From: an uncultured Allomuricauda sp.
GTDB taxonomy: Bacteria; Bacteroidota; Bacteroidia; Flavobacteriales; Flavobacteriaceae
Assembly: GCF_947258355.1 (NCBI RefSeq)
Contig: NZ_CAMYIC010000036.1
Span: 1 to 64,000 of the forward strand
Length of the DNA: 64,000 nucleotides
Reading direction: 5' to 3'
In this document: in pieces, positions 35,701 to 44,053 of the stretch
Numbering within the stretch: the first letter of the stretch is position 1
Layout: each line of letters starts with the position of its first letter
Notes under the pieces: model-generated
What the model saw: the letters and a program-made list of their open reading frames with translations, nothing else
What the model was told of the DNA's origin: nothing
Database searches by the model: none
Made by a program: the position numbers and the translations under genes

Positions 35701-36194
35701 AAGTGTATGTCAAAGAGATGCAGCTCGACACGGATTTTGAACTGCTCTTCCCTGATGACTACATCAACAATATCACCGAGCGCTTAAACCTGTACACCCA
35801 ATTGAACGATGTGGAGGATGAGGAAGGCCTTCAAAAGTTTGAAGCACAACTGGTAGACCGTTTTGGGGAGTTACCAGAACCAGCAGTTGACTTGATGAAC
35901 TCGGTTCGTATTAAATGGATTGCCACCCATATTGGTCTGGAAAAAGTTATCATGAAAAAAGGCAAATTCATCGGTTACTTTATTGCTGACCAACAATCCA
36001 GTTTTTACCAAAGTGCCGTATTTACCCAAATATTGCAATATGCGCAAACACATCCGCAATTGGTAAAACTCAAGGAAAAGCAGACCCGAAATGGACTCCG
36101 GTTGTTGTTGGTGTTTGATAAGATCACCAGCGTGGACAAGGCGTTGAAAGCACTTCTGCCTTTCACACCTCAAAAAGAGGATATTTCTGTTTAA
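32757..36194 (+). CDS. mfd: Transcription-repair coupling factor Mfd with an in-frame repeat insertion
   Basis: Removes RNA polymerase stalled at DNA lesions and recruits UvrA. 1145 residues: a UvrB-like N-terminus (about 1-300), RNA polymerase-interacting CarD-like domain (starting about residue 450, LEIGDYVTHIDHGIGKFGG), SF2 translocase with CGDVGFGKTEVA (K612), DEEQ at 707-710, TLTATPIPRTL, QMRGRVGRS, and the TRCF C-terminal domain (about 980-1090). Start TTG at 32757. Residues about 319-343 are encoded by a palindromic repeat of the family found in the flanking gaps (see the repeat at 33715-33780). They fall in a linker before the sequence KKFDLLIENLND, so the enzyme is probably functional. 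Reading frame is intact. Confidence 0.95.
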   Translation: MTKTPISQLFEQSPQIGKLRDTIAQTQDSPSGSSEKINIKGLVGSSLSFVIAETFKSTDAPFLLILNDKEEAAYHLNDLEELLGEKDVLFYPGSYRRPYQIEETDNANVLLRAEVLNRINSRKKPAIIVTYPDALFEKVVTRKELDKNTQKIKLGDEISLDFLNEVLFEYQFKRVDFVTEPGEFSVRGGIVDVFSFSHDEPYRIEFFGDEVDSIRTFDVETQLSTDKVKKITIIPNVENKFTEEIRESFLKYISGNTVVFAKNPALIYDRIDSFFEKAEESFAKLSEEIKHAKPKELFLDSALLKEQLQDYVFVEIGNSSVTSSGVEKQTEASPSTTLGMTASTVQFNTKPQPSFNKKFDLLIENLNDNRDAGYSNYIFCSTEQQAKRFHDIFDEVDQTVHYQTIIFPLYQGFVDPDLKIACYTDHQIFERYHKFHLKNGYAKKQAITLKELNKLEIGDYVTHIDHGIGKFGGLQKIDVEGKKQEAIKLIYGDRDILYVSIHSLHKISKYNGKDGAPPKIFKLGSAAWKKLKQKTKARVKKIAFDLIKVYAKRRLEKGFQYAPDSYLQNELEASFLYEDTPDQEKSTQDVKKDMESERPMDRLVCGDVGFGKTEVAIRAAFKAVDNGKQVAVLVPTTILAFQHSRTFRERLKEMPVTVDYLNRFRTAKEKKDVLERLAAGKIDIIIGTHQLVNKNVQFKDLGLLIVDEEQKFGVSVKEKLRSIKENVDVLTLTATPIPRTLQFSLMAARDLSVINTPPPNRYPIESQVIRLNEEIIRDAISYEIQRGGQVFFIHNRIENIKEVAGMLQRLVPDAKIGIGHGQMEGKKLESLMLSFMNGEFDVLVSTTIIESGLDVTNANTIFIHNANNFGLSDLHQMRGRVGRSNKKAFCYFITPPYEVMTPEARKRIEALEQFTDLGSGFNIAMKDLEIRGAGDLLGGEQSGFINEIGFETYQKILSEAIDELKENEFKELYEEVEGNKEKVYVKEMQLDTDFELLFPDDYINNITERLNLYTQLNDVEDEEGLQKFEAQLVDRFGELPEPAVDLMNSVRIKWIATHIGLEKVIMKKGKFIGYFIADQQSSFYQSAVFTQILQYAQTHPQLVKLKEKQTRNGLRLLLVFDKITSVDKALKALLPFTPQKEDISV
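33715..33780 (+). repeat. Palindromic repeat copy 3, inserted in frame within mfd
   Basis: A 23-bp left arm (33715-33737) and right arm (33758-33780) are imperfect inverted repeats with a 20-bp centre. The left arm contains GAGCGGAGTCGA (33725-33736). The right arm contains TCGACTACGCTC (33759-33770), the exact reverse complement of the 12-bp core of copy 1 in the helicase-pdeM gap. The element supplies about 22 codons (TSSGVEKQTEASPSTTLGMT) without a stop. Confidence 0.88.
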
Positions 36195-37348
36195 AAAGCC
36201 TCGTACACTTGCTTTACAAACTCCCCAATTTTTGAAGGTTCCAACCAACGGGTTACAATGACCAATCCACTTTTTTGGTCCACCACAATAAAGTTGCCCC
36301 CAAAACCAGCAGCATAAAAAACATGTTCGGGAACACCATCCCAGTGACGACCACCTTGCTGGTTGAGCCACCACATGTAGCCGTAATTCACGTTAGGTAT
36401 TGAAGGAGTAGTTGCTTTCTTGATCCAATCTTCACTGATAATCTGCTCATCTTCCCATTTTCCGTTGTTCAAGAACAAGGTTCCAAAACGGGCCATATCC
36501 TCTGTGGAAATAAAAAGTCCTGCACCTGAGTGACCACCACCTGTAACAGATTTCATTTTAATACCATCGACAACCGTCCATGCATTATCGTAACCAAACC
36601 AACGCCAAGAAGTGGTGGCGCCTATTTTGTCCATCACTTCTTCTTTGAGGACCATAGGTACCGGTTTTCTCCACACATGGGTAAGCGAATAAGCAAGTAC
36701 GTTAACACGAACGTCGTTGTATTCCATTACGGTACCAGGCTCATTCAGTTTACGGAACTTCCAATCGTCCAGGCCACCTTCACTTGGTGGACGGTCGGCC
36801 CAATCCTTTCCACTCCAAAGTTCACCTGACCAATCGGAGTTCTGTTGCAACAAGTGCTCCCATGTTATCTTGGAATTATGTTCACCATCAAAAGTACCGT
36901 CCCAAATATAATCGACTACTTTGTCCTTAGTATCATTGATTAAACCTTGGTCTTCGGCCAATCCAGCAACGGTCGATAAAAAACTCTTGGTAACGCTAAA
37001 GGTCATGTCCACACGTTTGGTGTCGCCCCAAGAGGCCAAAACATATCCGTTCTTCATAACCATACCGGCAGGACCTCCACGCTTTTTTGTCGGACCCAAA
37101 ACATCATGAAAAGGCTCTTTTTCAAAACCTTTTAAAATGGCAATCCGTAAATCCCTTGACCCGGAATATTCGTTGGCATTCGCAAAATCCACAGCCTTGT
37201 CCAACTCCGCTTGATCAAACTTAAATTGACCCTTTTCGGCTGTTTTCCAAGTATCGTAGCGTTCTGGAAAATTGATTTCTTGTGCGTTGGTGTCCAGTGT
37301 TGTCGTGAATGCAACAAGAAGAGCTGCTGCAACTAGCATGTTTTTCAT
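36191..37348 (-). CDS. Exported serine hydrolase, class C beta-lactamase family
   Basis: 385 residues with a signal peptide (1-22, ends NAQ). The catalytic S-x-x-K is SVTKS with S118 and K121. The second motif position holds YNDVRVNVLAYSL (Tyr-Asn in place of Y-x-N), and HSGAGLFISTEDMARFG follows as in esterase/6-aminohexanoate hydrolase-like members. It acts in the periplasm on esters or amides; antibiotic hydrolysis is not implied. Its stop region overlaps the convergent mfd stop by 4 bp. Confidence 0.88.
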   Translation of the reverse strand: MKNMLVAAALLVAFTTTLDTNAQEINFPERYDTWKTAEKGQFKFDQAELDKAVDFANANEYSGSRDLRIAILKGFEKEPFHDVLGPTKKRGGPAGMVMKNGYVLASWGDTKRVDMTFSVTKSFLSTVAGLAEDQGLINDTKDKVVDYIWDGTFDGEHNSKITWEHLLQQNSDWSGELWSGKDWADRPPSEGGLDDWKFRKLNEPGTVMEYNDVRVNVLAYSLTHVWRKPVPMVLKEEVMDKIGATTSWRWFGYDNAWTVVDGIKMKSVTGGGHSGAGLFISTEDMARFGTLFLNNGKWEDEQIISEDWIKKATTPSIPNVNYGYMWWLNQQGGRHWDGVPEHVFYAAGFGGNFIVVDQKSGLVIVTRWLEPSKIGEFVKQVYEAF

Positions 37349-37446
37349 TTGTCGGAGGTTTGGTTAAGAAAGGTAGTGATTGTTGCGGAATTTATCGTCA
37401 ACAATTACACTTAGGATAATTTTTGTAAACACTTATTTTGGATGAG

Positions 37447-37467
37447 ATTCCGTGTCGAGCACGGAAT
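37447..37467. repeat. Small hairpin related to the dispersed repeats (copy 4)
   Basis: ATTCCGTG (37447-37454), loop TCGAG, CACGGAAT (37460-37467), then GACAG. The arms are identical to those of copy 2. It lies between the serine hydrolase and the 667-residue membrane protein gene, in a 130-bp gap that holds no gene. Confidence 0.75.
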
Positions 37468-37478
37468 GACAGTATTGA

Positions 37479-39482
37479 TTAAAACCGTTTTTTATGGACT
37501 TGGTTACCTTCTTTGTCGTAATATCGCCAAGTGCCTACCTGCTCATCCTCACGAAAACGACCGCGGATCTTGCGGGTACCATCGGGATAAAATTCCTCAT
37601 AACGGCCATGCTTTAGTCCATCTCTCAAATCAACTTCAAAACGGATATTCCCATTGGCATATTTTTTACCGAAGGATTTGGCATTTAAGTCTGTTGGATA
37701 AATAGGGCTTAAATTGAAAACCGCATCGGTGATTTTGTTTGATGCTTTATTTTGAGTTTTCGGATTCGCTGTGTTGTTGCTTTCTGAAAGACTGGCCGCT
37801 TTTTTAACTTCTTCCACATCCTGATAGTTGAGCACTAATCGACTTTCGAACAAATCGTCTTCAGGTGTCAATTGCAATCCCACATGAGGAAAACAAATGA
37901 TAAAATCCTTATTCTTGCGCATTTTTTGTTTGGTAGGTGCATCGGCCAAGGCATACATATTGTCAAACAGTAAAGGCACATTGCTGTATACGAATACGGT
38001 GGATTCCCTATCAAATTTTTCATCAAAATTTTTGAACTCCTTCGAAGTTGCAAGAATATCGCCCTCCGATACTTTATCAATTATACCCTTAAGGGTATTG
38101 GGGCTATCGCTAAAAATCACAAAGTCATCAATCTGGGTAAAATAGGGTTTGTCAAACTCTTCGAACCGACCTCCTAGGAGCATTTTAAAGAATCCTTTGA
38201 TGGAGAGGAAATTGATTTCGTATCCCTTATAATCGACCGCTTTGAACTTTACGGGCGTTTTTTTTCGAATCTGCTCCACAACAAAATCCAGATTGGTCTT
38301 GGCATCCTCAGTATCGTTCGCTTTTAACACCAAAGCCAGATCATTTTTGCCTTGATTAATGTGTGATTTAATCTGTAGTACCGCAATTTCGTCCCCAATC
38401 CAACTCACAAAGTTCTCCTTTACATCTATCTTGAGGAATTTTTCCACCTTCGCAATCCCTTCTTGATAGCTTTCGAACTGCTCGGGATCGTTCTGCTGCA
38501 CCATCTCGAAATTCTCATAAAACTCGGCGAAACTATCGAACCCATAACTGATATAAAGCGCGGTACTATTTGGAGCTATTTGAGGAATGGACCGCTCTGC
38601 TTTACCAGATTTTTGAAGCGCTTCCAAATAATATTCATTCACAGCACTGATATTGGTATATCCATTTGCTGTAAGGGTACTGTTCTCATCCAAATCAAAA
38701 TAAAAACCTGAGAACAAAAAGTTTTCACTGACACGTGTTACCCAATCGGAAGGCCTGTCCGAATACATTTTAATGTAATCATCAAAATAATGGTATTGGG
38801 TATACAATCGGAACAAATCCTCATGCCCTACTTTTTGGTTGATTTCCAAAAAATTAAGGTTGCGACCCAAAACGGGTTCCTTGTATTGGTCTATGGAAGC
38901 TTCCACTAAAGTGTGGGTATACGAGGCCACCAATTGATTTTTGATGAAGGACAAATACATCGTTTCCTTACTTTCCCGATCATGCACCTCCAAAATCTCA
39001 TGGTCGTGATAGGTTCTTTTGCTCAAAACATAGCCATCATCCAATAGAGTGTTCAAATAGGTTTTAAGCAATTGTAGTTTAGCAATCCGCTTTAAATCCA
39101 ATACATAAAAAATCCCATAGTCCTTTGGGGAGATCATATGGATGGAAATAAAAAGGGAACGGTCGTCAAAAAACTCGAACAGTTTATGATTGTCGTTAAA
39201 AACCGTATCCACCCTTTGAATGTTCTCGGTGAGTTCCGAAAAATAAGCGTTCTTTTTAAGGTGGTGCCAAGCTTCACTTTCGCTGACTTTTTTCCAACCT
39301 TCCACTGGTTGTTCCGATTCAATGATGAAAACTGCATCTTTCGGAATTAAATAAATAGACTGTAAGTTGGTCTTGGGAGAGAGAATAAAAATATAGGCCA
39401 AATAGCACAAATACAGTACAAATAGGGCCAAAAAACCGTAAAGAATCCTTTTCTTGGTCATTTTTCCAAAAAGTGTCTTCAT
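37479..39482 (-). CDS. Membrane-anchored DUF3352-like protein with C-terminal MORN-like repeats
   Basis: 667 residues. One N-terminal membrane helix (about 13-33) anchors a large non-cytoplasmic region. Residues 40-560 resemble DUF3352-type proteins (IPKDAVFIIESEQPVEGW start, repeated strand-helix units). The last 65 residues contain a two-unit MORN/YwqK-like repeat: GLKHGRYEEFYPDGTRKIRG and DEQVGTWRYYDKEGNQ. Function unknown. Combining these two parts in one chain is uncommon in my knowledge. The ACT-like gene and yraN lie upstream on the same strand. Confidence 0.7.
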   Translation of the reverse strand: MKTLFGKMTKKRILYGFLALFVLYLCYLAYIFILSPKTNLQSIYLIPKDAVFIIESEQPVEGWKKVSESEAWHHLKKNAYFSELTENIQRVDTVFNDNHKLFEFFDDRSLFISIHMISPKDYGIFYVLDLKRIAKLQLLKTYLNTLLDDGYVLSKRTYHDHEILEVHDRESKETMYLSFIKNQLVASYTHTLVEASIDQYKEPVLGRNLNFLEINQKVGHEDLFRLYTQYHYFDDYIKMYSDRPSDWVTRVSENFLFSGFYFDLDENSTLTANGYTNISAVNEYYLEALQKSGKAERSIPQIAPNSTALYISYGFDSFAEFYENFEMVQQNDPEQFESYQEGIAKVEKFLKIDVKENFVSWIGDEIAVLQIKSHINQGKNDLALVLKANDTEDAKTNLDFVVEQIRKKTPVKFKAVDYKGYEINFLSIKGFFKMLLGGRFEEFDKPYFTQIDDFVIFSDSPNTLKGIIDKVSEGDILATSKEFKNFDEKFDRESTVFVYSNVPLLFDNMYALADAPTKQKMRKNKDFIICFPHVGLQLTPEDDLFESRLVLNYQDVEEVKKAASLSESNNTANPKTQNKASNKITDAVFNLSPIYPTDLNAKSFGKKYANGNIRFEVDLRDGLKHGRYEEFYPDGTRKIRGRFREDEQVGTWRYYDKEGNQVHKKRF

Positions 39483-39535
39483 CTAGAACGAAGAAGATTT
39501 CGTTTTAGTTTAGACTACCAAAAGGGAAACTTATT

Positions 39536-40195
39536 TTAAAGTGATTTTAGATCTTTTATTGTTTTGAACGCGACGTCCACCTGCTCATCGTTCACCAAAA
39601 TGGTGAACTCGTTGGTGGTGGAAATTACTTCGTATAGTACAATGCCTTCCCAAGCCAAACGCTGAAAAATGAAGTAATAAATTCCAGGCACGGAAACGTT
39701 CTCCGCAGGCAACTTTACCGTGATGGAGGAAAGCCCTTCGGCTTTTTGGGTACAGCGTTCCATTTTAAAATACTTCTCTACAACCCCGTCCATTACATTG
39801 CTAATCACAATGTTGATTTCGTTAACACCGCGAGAGGAAGTATAAAACACATCTTGGTTGGCGTTCACCTCTTCCAACAACCTAGCCTGCTGTTGCAAAA
39901 TGGTATCAGAAGCCAAAAAGGTATAATCCGTTAAGTTGGAACGTACGGTAATCTCACCAATATTCTTTAATACCTTAACTATTTTGTGGGTGGCCCTAAA
40001 CTCGAGATCATCCGAAAGACGCTTAAGGGCCATAACAATGGCACCATCCTTTACGTCCTTACCAAGTTCTTCGGCGATTTCTGGTTTAATCTGTCTGGAC
40101 AAAGAGGTTAAGTTGATAATTCCCTGTGCCAATGCAGTTTGTAAAAACGGCTTTTTCTTGATGTAATGCTCAACTACCGCAGATATTGTTTTCAT
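39536..40195 (-). CDS. ACT-like regulatory protein, aspartate kinase-like annotation without kinase domain
   Basis: 219 residues from ATG 40195. The protein is conserved in Flavobacteriaceae and often labelled aspartate kinase, but it has no KFGG or GREGSD motif, so that label is wrong. The first 90 residues are helical (KPFLQTALAQGIINLTSLSRQI) and look like a DNA- or protein-binding HTH. The last 80 contain SSITVKLPAENVSVPGIYYFIF and EVISTTNEFTILV, the strand pattern and loop of an ACT domain. Probably an amino-acid-responsive regulator (inference). The longer frame to 40240 was rejected since a perfect -7 element lies inside it. Confidence 0.72.
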   Translation of the reverse strand: MKTISAVVEHYIKKKPFLQTALAQGIINLTSLSRQIKPEIAEELGKDVKDGAIVMALKRLSDDLEFRATHKIVKVLKNIGEITVRSNLTDYTFLASDTILQQQARLLEEVNANQDVFYTSSRGVNEINIVISNVMDGVVEKYFKMERCTQKAEGLSSITVKLPAENVSVPGIYYFIFQRLAWEGIVLYEVISTTNEFTILVNDEQVDVAFKTIKDLKSL

Positions 40196-40211
40196 TTCTT
40201 GGTTGGTTTTG

Positions 40212-40219
40212 AGCAAAAA
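40212..40219 (-). promoter_or_regulatory. -7 element of the ACT-like gene
   Basis: Minus-strand TATTTTTG, exact TAnnTTTG match, 17 bp before ATG 40195. A TTTG lies 20 bp further upstream (40240-40243), matching the -33 spacing. Confidence 0.6.
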
Positions 40220-40248
40220 TAACATATTGTTACAAAACAAACAAATGG

Positions 40249-40608
40249 TTAAAAATGGTAGAATGCATTTTCAAAGTGCTCAATCTCATAATTTTTGCCG
40301 TTTTTGACAACGGTGATCACATCAAATCTTACCTCCAAATCCGATTCGGATTCTTCTATATAATGATTCGCCGCCATGGTCAAAAGCTTGATTTTTTTGG
40401 CCGAGATCACATCAGAAATATCTTCTAAAAAGCCTTTGTTTCTTGACTTTACCTCCACAATAACCAAGATGTCTTCTTTCTCCGCGATGATATCCACTTC
40501 TGCATTGAGATAGCGATAGTTACGCTCTTTGACCTTATAACCTGAAGCCCTTAAAAAGTCTACTGCCTTTTGCTCTCCAAGATTCCCAAATGTGTTGTGA
40601 TGCGCCAT
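40249..40608 (-). CDS. YraN family (UPF0102) nuclease-fold protein
   Basis: 119 residues, the normal length. GEQKAVDFLRASGYKVKERNYRYLNAEVDIIAEKEDILVIVEVKSR carries the E...D...E-x-K arrangement of a PD-(D/E)XK endonuclease fold. A DNA or recombination-linked role is assumed for the family but not established. 54 bp upstream of the ACT-like gene, same strand. Confidence 0.9.
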   Translation of the reverse strand: MAHHNTFGNLGEQKAVDFLRASGYKVKERNYRYLNAEVDIIAEKEDILVIVEVKSRNKGFLEDISDVISAKKIKLLTMAANHYIEESESDLEVRFDVITVVKNGKNYEIEHFENAFYHF

Positions 40609-40778
40609 ATAATTTGTAAAAATGTAAAAAAATTGTGCATTTCATCGAAAAATTTGGTCGTTCACGGACTTTAGAGCGTTAAGATTGTAATTTGTTGGCT
40701 CAATTGAACCACACCCAACATTAGCATAAACATATAGTTGCCCCAAAACTATGTACCTAATTAACGCCAGACATTGCT

Positions 40779-42290
40779 ATGGAGTACTTTATCAATTGTA
40801 ATTCCTCAACCTTGGCGCCGTACACCACTCCTTTGGATGAGTTGCGTGCGGCCCACTTATACCGAAGGCTTGGTTTTAGCGCCTCTGTACAAACCATTAA
40901 TGCTGCTATTGGACAAACAGCGGACAACCTTGTAGACAACTTGGTCAATCAAGCGCTTACGGCTCCTGTCATACCTGCACCAGAATGGGCCGATTGGAAC
41001 AATGCCAATTATCCCGCCGACGACGATATGGCGCGTGCTTTGAGACGGGCACAAATAGAAGACTTTACAACTGCTTACGGAAATGCTATTGTGGACAATG
41101 AATTATTGGACAGAATGAGCTTTTTTTGGAGCAATCACTTTGTTACCCAACTAGAAACATACAATTGCCCTGGATTTCTATACTATTATATCAATTGCTT
41201 GCAAAGGAATGCCTTGGGCAACTTTAAGACCTTCACCAGTGAAATTGGTCTCACCAGTGCTATGCTCTATTATTTGGATGGCGTAAGAAACCGTGGGGAC
41301 AATCCCAACGAGAACTATGCCCGTGAGCTTTATGAGCTTTTCACTTTGGGAGAGGGAAATAATTACACAGAAGAAGATATTATTGAAACCTCCAAAGCAA
41401 TATCGGGTTATACCGAGCGTGGAGAAGAAGGCTGTACTGCGGTAACTTTTGATCCAACAGAGTTCAATACCGACAACAAAACCATATTTGGTCAAACCGG
41501 GAACTGGGACTACAACGATGTTATCGATATTCTTTTTAATGAAAGAGCGGATGAAATCGGATGGTTTATCTGCAAAAAACTATACGAGTTTTTTGTACAC
41601 CCGGACTCGACAAACGAGGAGGGAGGAATTGCCCCACAAATTATTGACGGCATGGCCCAGACCTTCATTAGCAGTGGATTTGAAATTGCCCCAGTACTTA
41701 GACAATTATTTAAAAGTCAACACTTTTTTGATGAAACCGCCATAGGTGTTATTATTAAAAGTCCAGCAGACCTCTACTTCAACTTTTTAAAAGAATCCGG
41801 TTTCTCTTATGATGATGGTACCATTTTAAATATGATTGACGCTTGCTCCTTGATAGGACAGCGATTTTTTCAACCACCCGAAGTGGAAGGTTGGCAAAGA
41901 GACCGAACTTGGATCAACACCAATTTTATTATTGGACGATGGCTCACCATGGAAGTCTTTATTGACCGTTTTTTCCAAAACGATTCAGAACAGTTCAGAA
42001 CTTTGGCCATGGATGCTGTTGGACCAGCCAACAGTAACACCAGTAATCCAGAAATAGTGGTTAGGGCATTGGTGGATAAATTTACACCTAAGGGCCTTTT
42101 GACGGATGCCGATTTTGAAAAGGCCATGGATGCCTTCAAAATCGATGATGTACCCGAGGAATATTACTCCCCAGATTATATTCCAGGTGGTAACAGTTGG
42201 TGGGTTCTTTCATCAAGTATGGAAGTTCCAACACAAGTCTACGTTTTATTACGTCATATTTCAAGAGAACCCGAATTTCAACTAAAATAA
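40779..42290 (+). CDS. DUF1800 domain protein
   Basis: 503 residues. The DUF1800 signature is clear: HLYRRLGFSASVQTINAAIG near the start, MSFFWSNHFVT, NENYARELYELFTLG (around 190-204) and GWQRDRTWIN late. It has no signal peptide, unlike its partner downstream. DUF1800 and DUF1501 genes are a common pair in Bacteroidota, Planctomycetota and others; both functions are unknown. DUF1501 starts 10 bp downstream. Confidence 0.9.
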   Translation: MEYFINCNSSTLAPYTTPLDELRAAHLYRRLGFSASVQTINAAIGQTADNLVDNLVNQALTAPVIPAPEWADWNNANYPADDDMARALRRAQIEDFTTAYGNAIVDNELLDRMSFFWSNHFVTQLETYNCPGFLYYYINCLQRNALGNFKTFTSEIGLTSAMLYYLDGVRNRGDNPNENYARELYELFTLGEGNNYTEEDIIETSKAISGYTERGEEGCTAVTFDPTEFNTDNKTIFGQTGNWDYNDVIDILFNERADEIGWFICKKLYEFFVHPDSTNEEGGIAPQIIDGMAQTFISSGFEIAPVLRQLFKSQHFFDETAIGVIIKSPADLYFNFLKESGFSYDDGTILNMIDACSLIGQRFFQPPEVEGWQRDRTWINTNFIIGRWLTMEVFIDRFFQNDSEQFRTLAMDAVGPANSNTSNPEIVVRALVDKFTPKGLLTDADFEKAMDAFKIDDVPEEYYSPDYIPGGNSWWVLSSSMEVPTQVYVLLRHISREPEFQLK

Positions 42291-42300
42291 CCCCTACACC

Positions 42301-44019
42301 ATGTGCGATACACATCATAACCACGATACATCACCCCACAAAGGCCTTGAACACGAAGGCCACGATTTGGAACATAAAAAATGGAGCAGACGTTCCTTTA
42401 TACAGGCCTTAGGTATAGCCGGTTCCGGCTCCATGTTCTTGGGAAGCCATATGATCTCAGCCTCTGCCCCATCCCCGCTAACAGCAGCGGTAGCAGCGGC
42501 AGAAACCGATAATATCTTAATCCTTATACGATTATCCGGAGGAAACGACGGGCTCAGTACCGTTATCCCGATACAACAATATGATACTTATGCGAATGCA
42601 AGACCCAACATCTATATTCCAGAAAGTAAGGTCCTAAAACTTACCGACGATTTTGGTGTGCCAACTTATATGAGCGCGCTGGAACCGCTTTGGGGCGATG
42701 GCCAGTTTAAGGCCGTTCACGGAGTTGGGTACGAAAACCAAAGTCTTTCCCATTTTACGGGATCCGATATTTTTGCCAATACCGATTTGACCACAACCGG
42801 TTTCTCTGGAGAAAATACAGGTTGGATGGGCCGTCATTTTGAAGAACTCTATCCCGATTATCTTATCAACCCACCAGCTGCTCCAGCAGCCATTCAAATA
42901 GGGAACTTGGCGAACTTGGTCTTCCAAGGAGAAGAAACCAACTATGCCTTTGTTACCAACAATGTGGACCAATTGGAGCAAATTGCCGAGACCGGTACTT
43001 TTTACGATATTGAAAATGCACCGTTTGATGATTGTATGTACGGTGACCAACTTAGGTTTCTTCGCGGAGTGGCCAATACCACTTACGAATATGCTGGAAT
43101 TATTCATGATGCCTACATGGCGGGGCAGAACCAAGTAGAGTACCAAGACAATGGCTTCGCCAGACAATTGGCACTTTTAGCACGTTTGATCAAAGGAAAC
43201 TTGGGCACCAAGGTGTATATGATTTCCTTGGGAGGATTTGACACCCATGGGAATCAACCTATTGTACACGAACGTTTGATGTCAAATCTATCCGTAGCCA
43301 TCAATAATTTTTATGAAGACCTTGCATTTACAGAACAAGACGATAATGTATTGAGCATGACTTTCTCAGAATTTGGACGTAGAATCTATGAAAATGGTTC
43401 TAACGGTACCGATCATGGTAAAGCAGCCCCAACCCTATTTTTCGGGTCTGGATTGAGTGGTAGTGCATTTGTTGGAGACCACCCATCTTTAGATGAACCG
43501 AACAACCGTGGTAATTTGGAGTACACCATGGACTTTAGAAACCTATATGGAACCGTGTTGGCCGAATGGCTTTGTGTTCCTAGGGAATCTGTGGAACAGC
43601 ATTTATTGGGGCATCCCTATCAGGCCATTGATCTTGGTTTTAACTGTAGTGGTGAAACCTTCGATGATATCGCCATGGACAACGACCCACCGATATTGCC
43701 GGAAACACCACCTAGCCCAGACCCCATGGATCCCAATATCGATATTTTAGATACCATAGAACATGCAGCCGTTTACCCGGCAACATCACCAAGAGACCCA
43801 TTTATTCATTTGGAAATGCCGGTTTCGGCCCATGTGGATATTGAGCTCTTCAATATTTTGGGACAACGTGTGGGCACTTTGTTCAACGAAATGATGTTGG
43901 AAGGCGCAGTAGACATTAATATTCGCGAACGTATGCGCGATAGTTTATCCACAGGAAAATATATCTATAGAATCTCTGTGGGAGATAAAAAAATGAGCAA
44001 ATCTGTTATGATTGCTTAA
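42301..44019 (+). CDS. DUF1501 domain protein with Tat signal and C-terminal sorting-type tail
   Basis: 572 residues. A His-rich N-terminus (residues 1-27) precedes a twin-arginine signal, WSRRSFIQALGIAGSG (R30, R31), so it is exported folded. The DUF1501 alkaline phosphatase-like domain (about 60-450) includes LIRLSGGNDGLST, HFTGSDIFAN, GGFDTHGNQ and SEFGRR, which resemble sulfatase/phosphatase metal motifs. The last 80 residues (HVDIELFNILGQRVG ... LSTGKYIYRISVGDKKM) look like a type A T9SS sorting domain. Surface location after Tat and T9SS export would be unusual and is inferred. Probably acts with the DUF1800 protein encoded just upstream. Confidence 0.88.
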   Translation: MCDTHHNHDTSPHKGLEHEGHDLEHKKWSRRSFIQALGIAGSGSMFLGSHMISASAPSPLTAAVAAAETDNILILIRLSGGNDGLSTVIPIQQYDTYANARPNIYIPESKVLKLTDDFGVPTYMSALEPLWGDGQFKAVHGVGYENQSLSHFTGSDIFANTDLTTTGFSGENTGWMGRHFEELYPDYLINPPAAPAAIQIGNLANLVFQGEETNYAFVTNNVDQLEQIAETGTFYDIENAPFDDCMYGDQLRFLRGVANTTYEYAGIIHDAYMAGQNQVEYQDNGFARQLALLARLIKGNLGTKVYMISLGGFDTHGNQPIVHERLMSNLSVAINNFYEDLAFTEQDDNVLSMTFSEFGRRIYENGSNGTDHGKAAPTLFFGSGLSGSAFVGDHPSLDEPNNRGNLEYTMDFRNLYGTVLAEWLCVPRESVEQHLLGHPYQAIDLGFNCSGETFDDIAMDNDPPILPETPPSPDPMDPNIDILDTIEHAAVYPATSPRDPFIHLEMPVSAHVDIELFNILGQRVGTLFNEMMLEGAVDINIRERMRDSLSTGKYIYRISVGDKKMSKSVMIA

Positions 44020-44053
44020 AGAAGCGGGACAATTTGTCATCCATTTTCAGGAA

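Noticed and set aside
39536-40195. Aspartate kinase call for the ACT-like protein
   Set aside because: No kinase motifs (KFGG, GREGSD); the true aspartate kinase is at 22742-23992.
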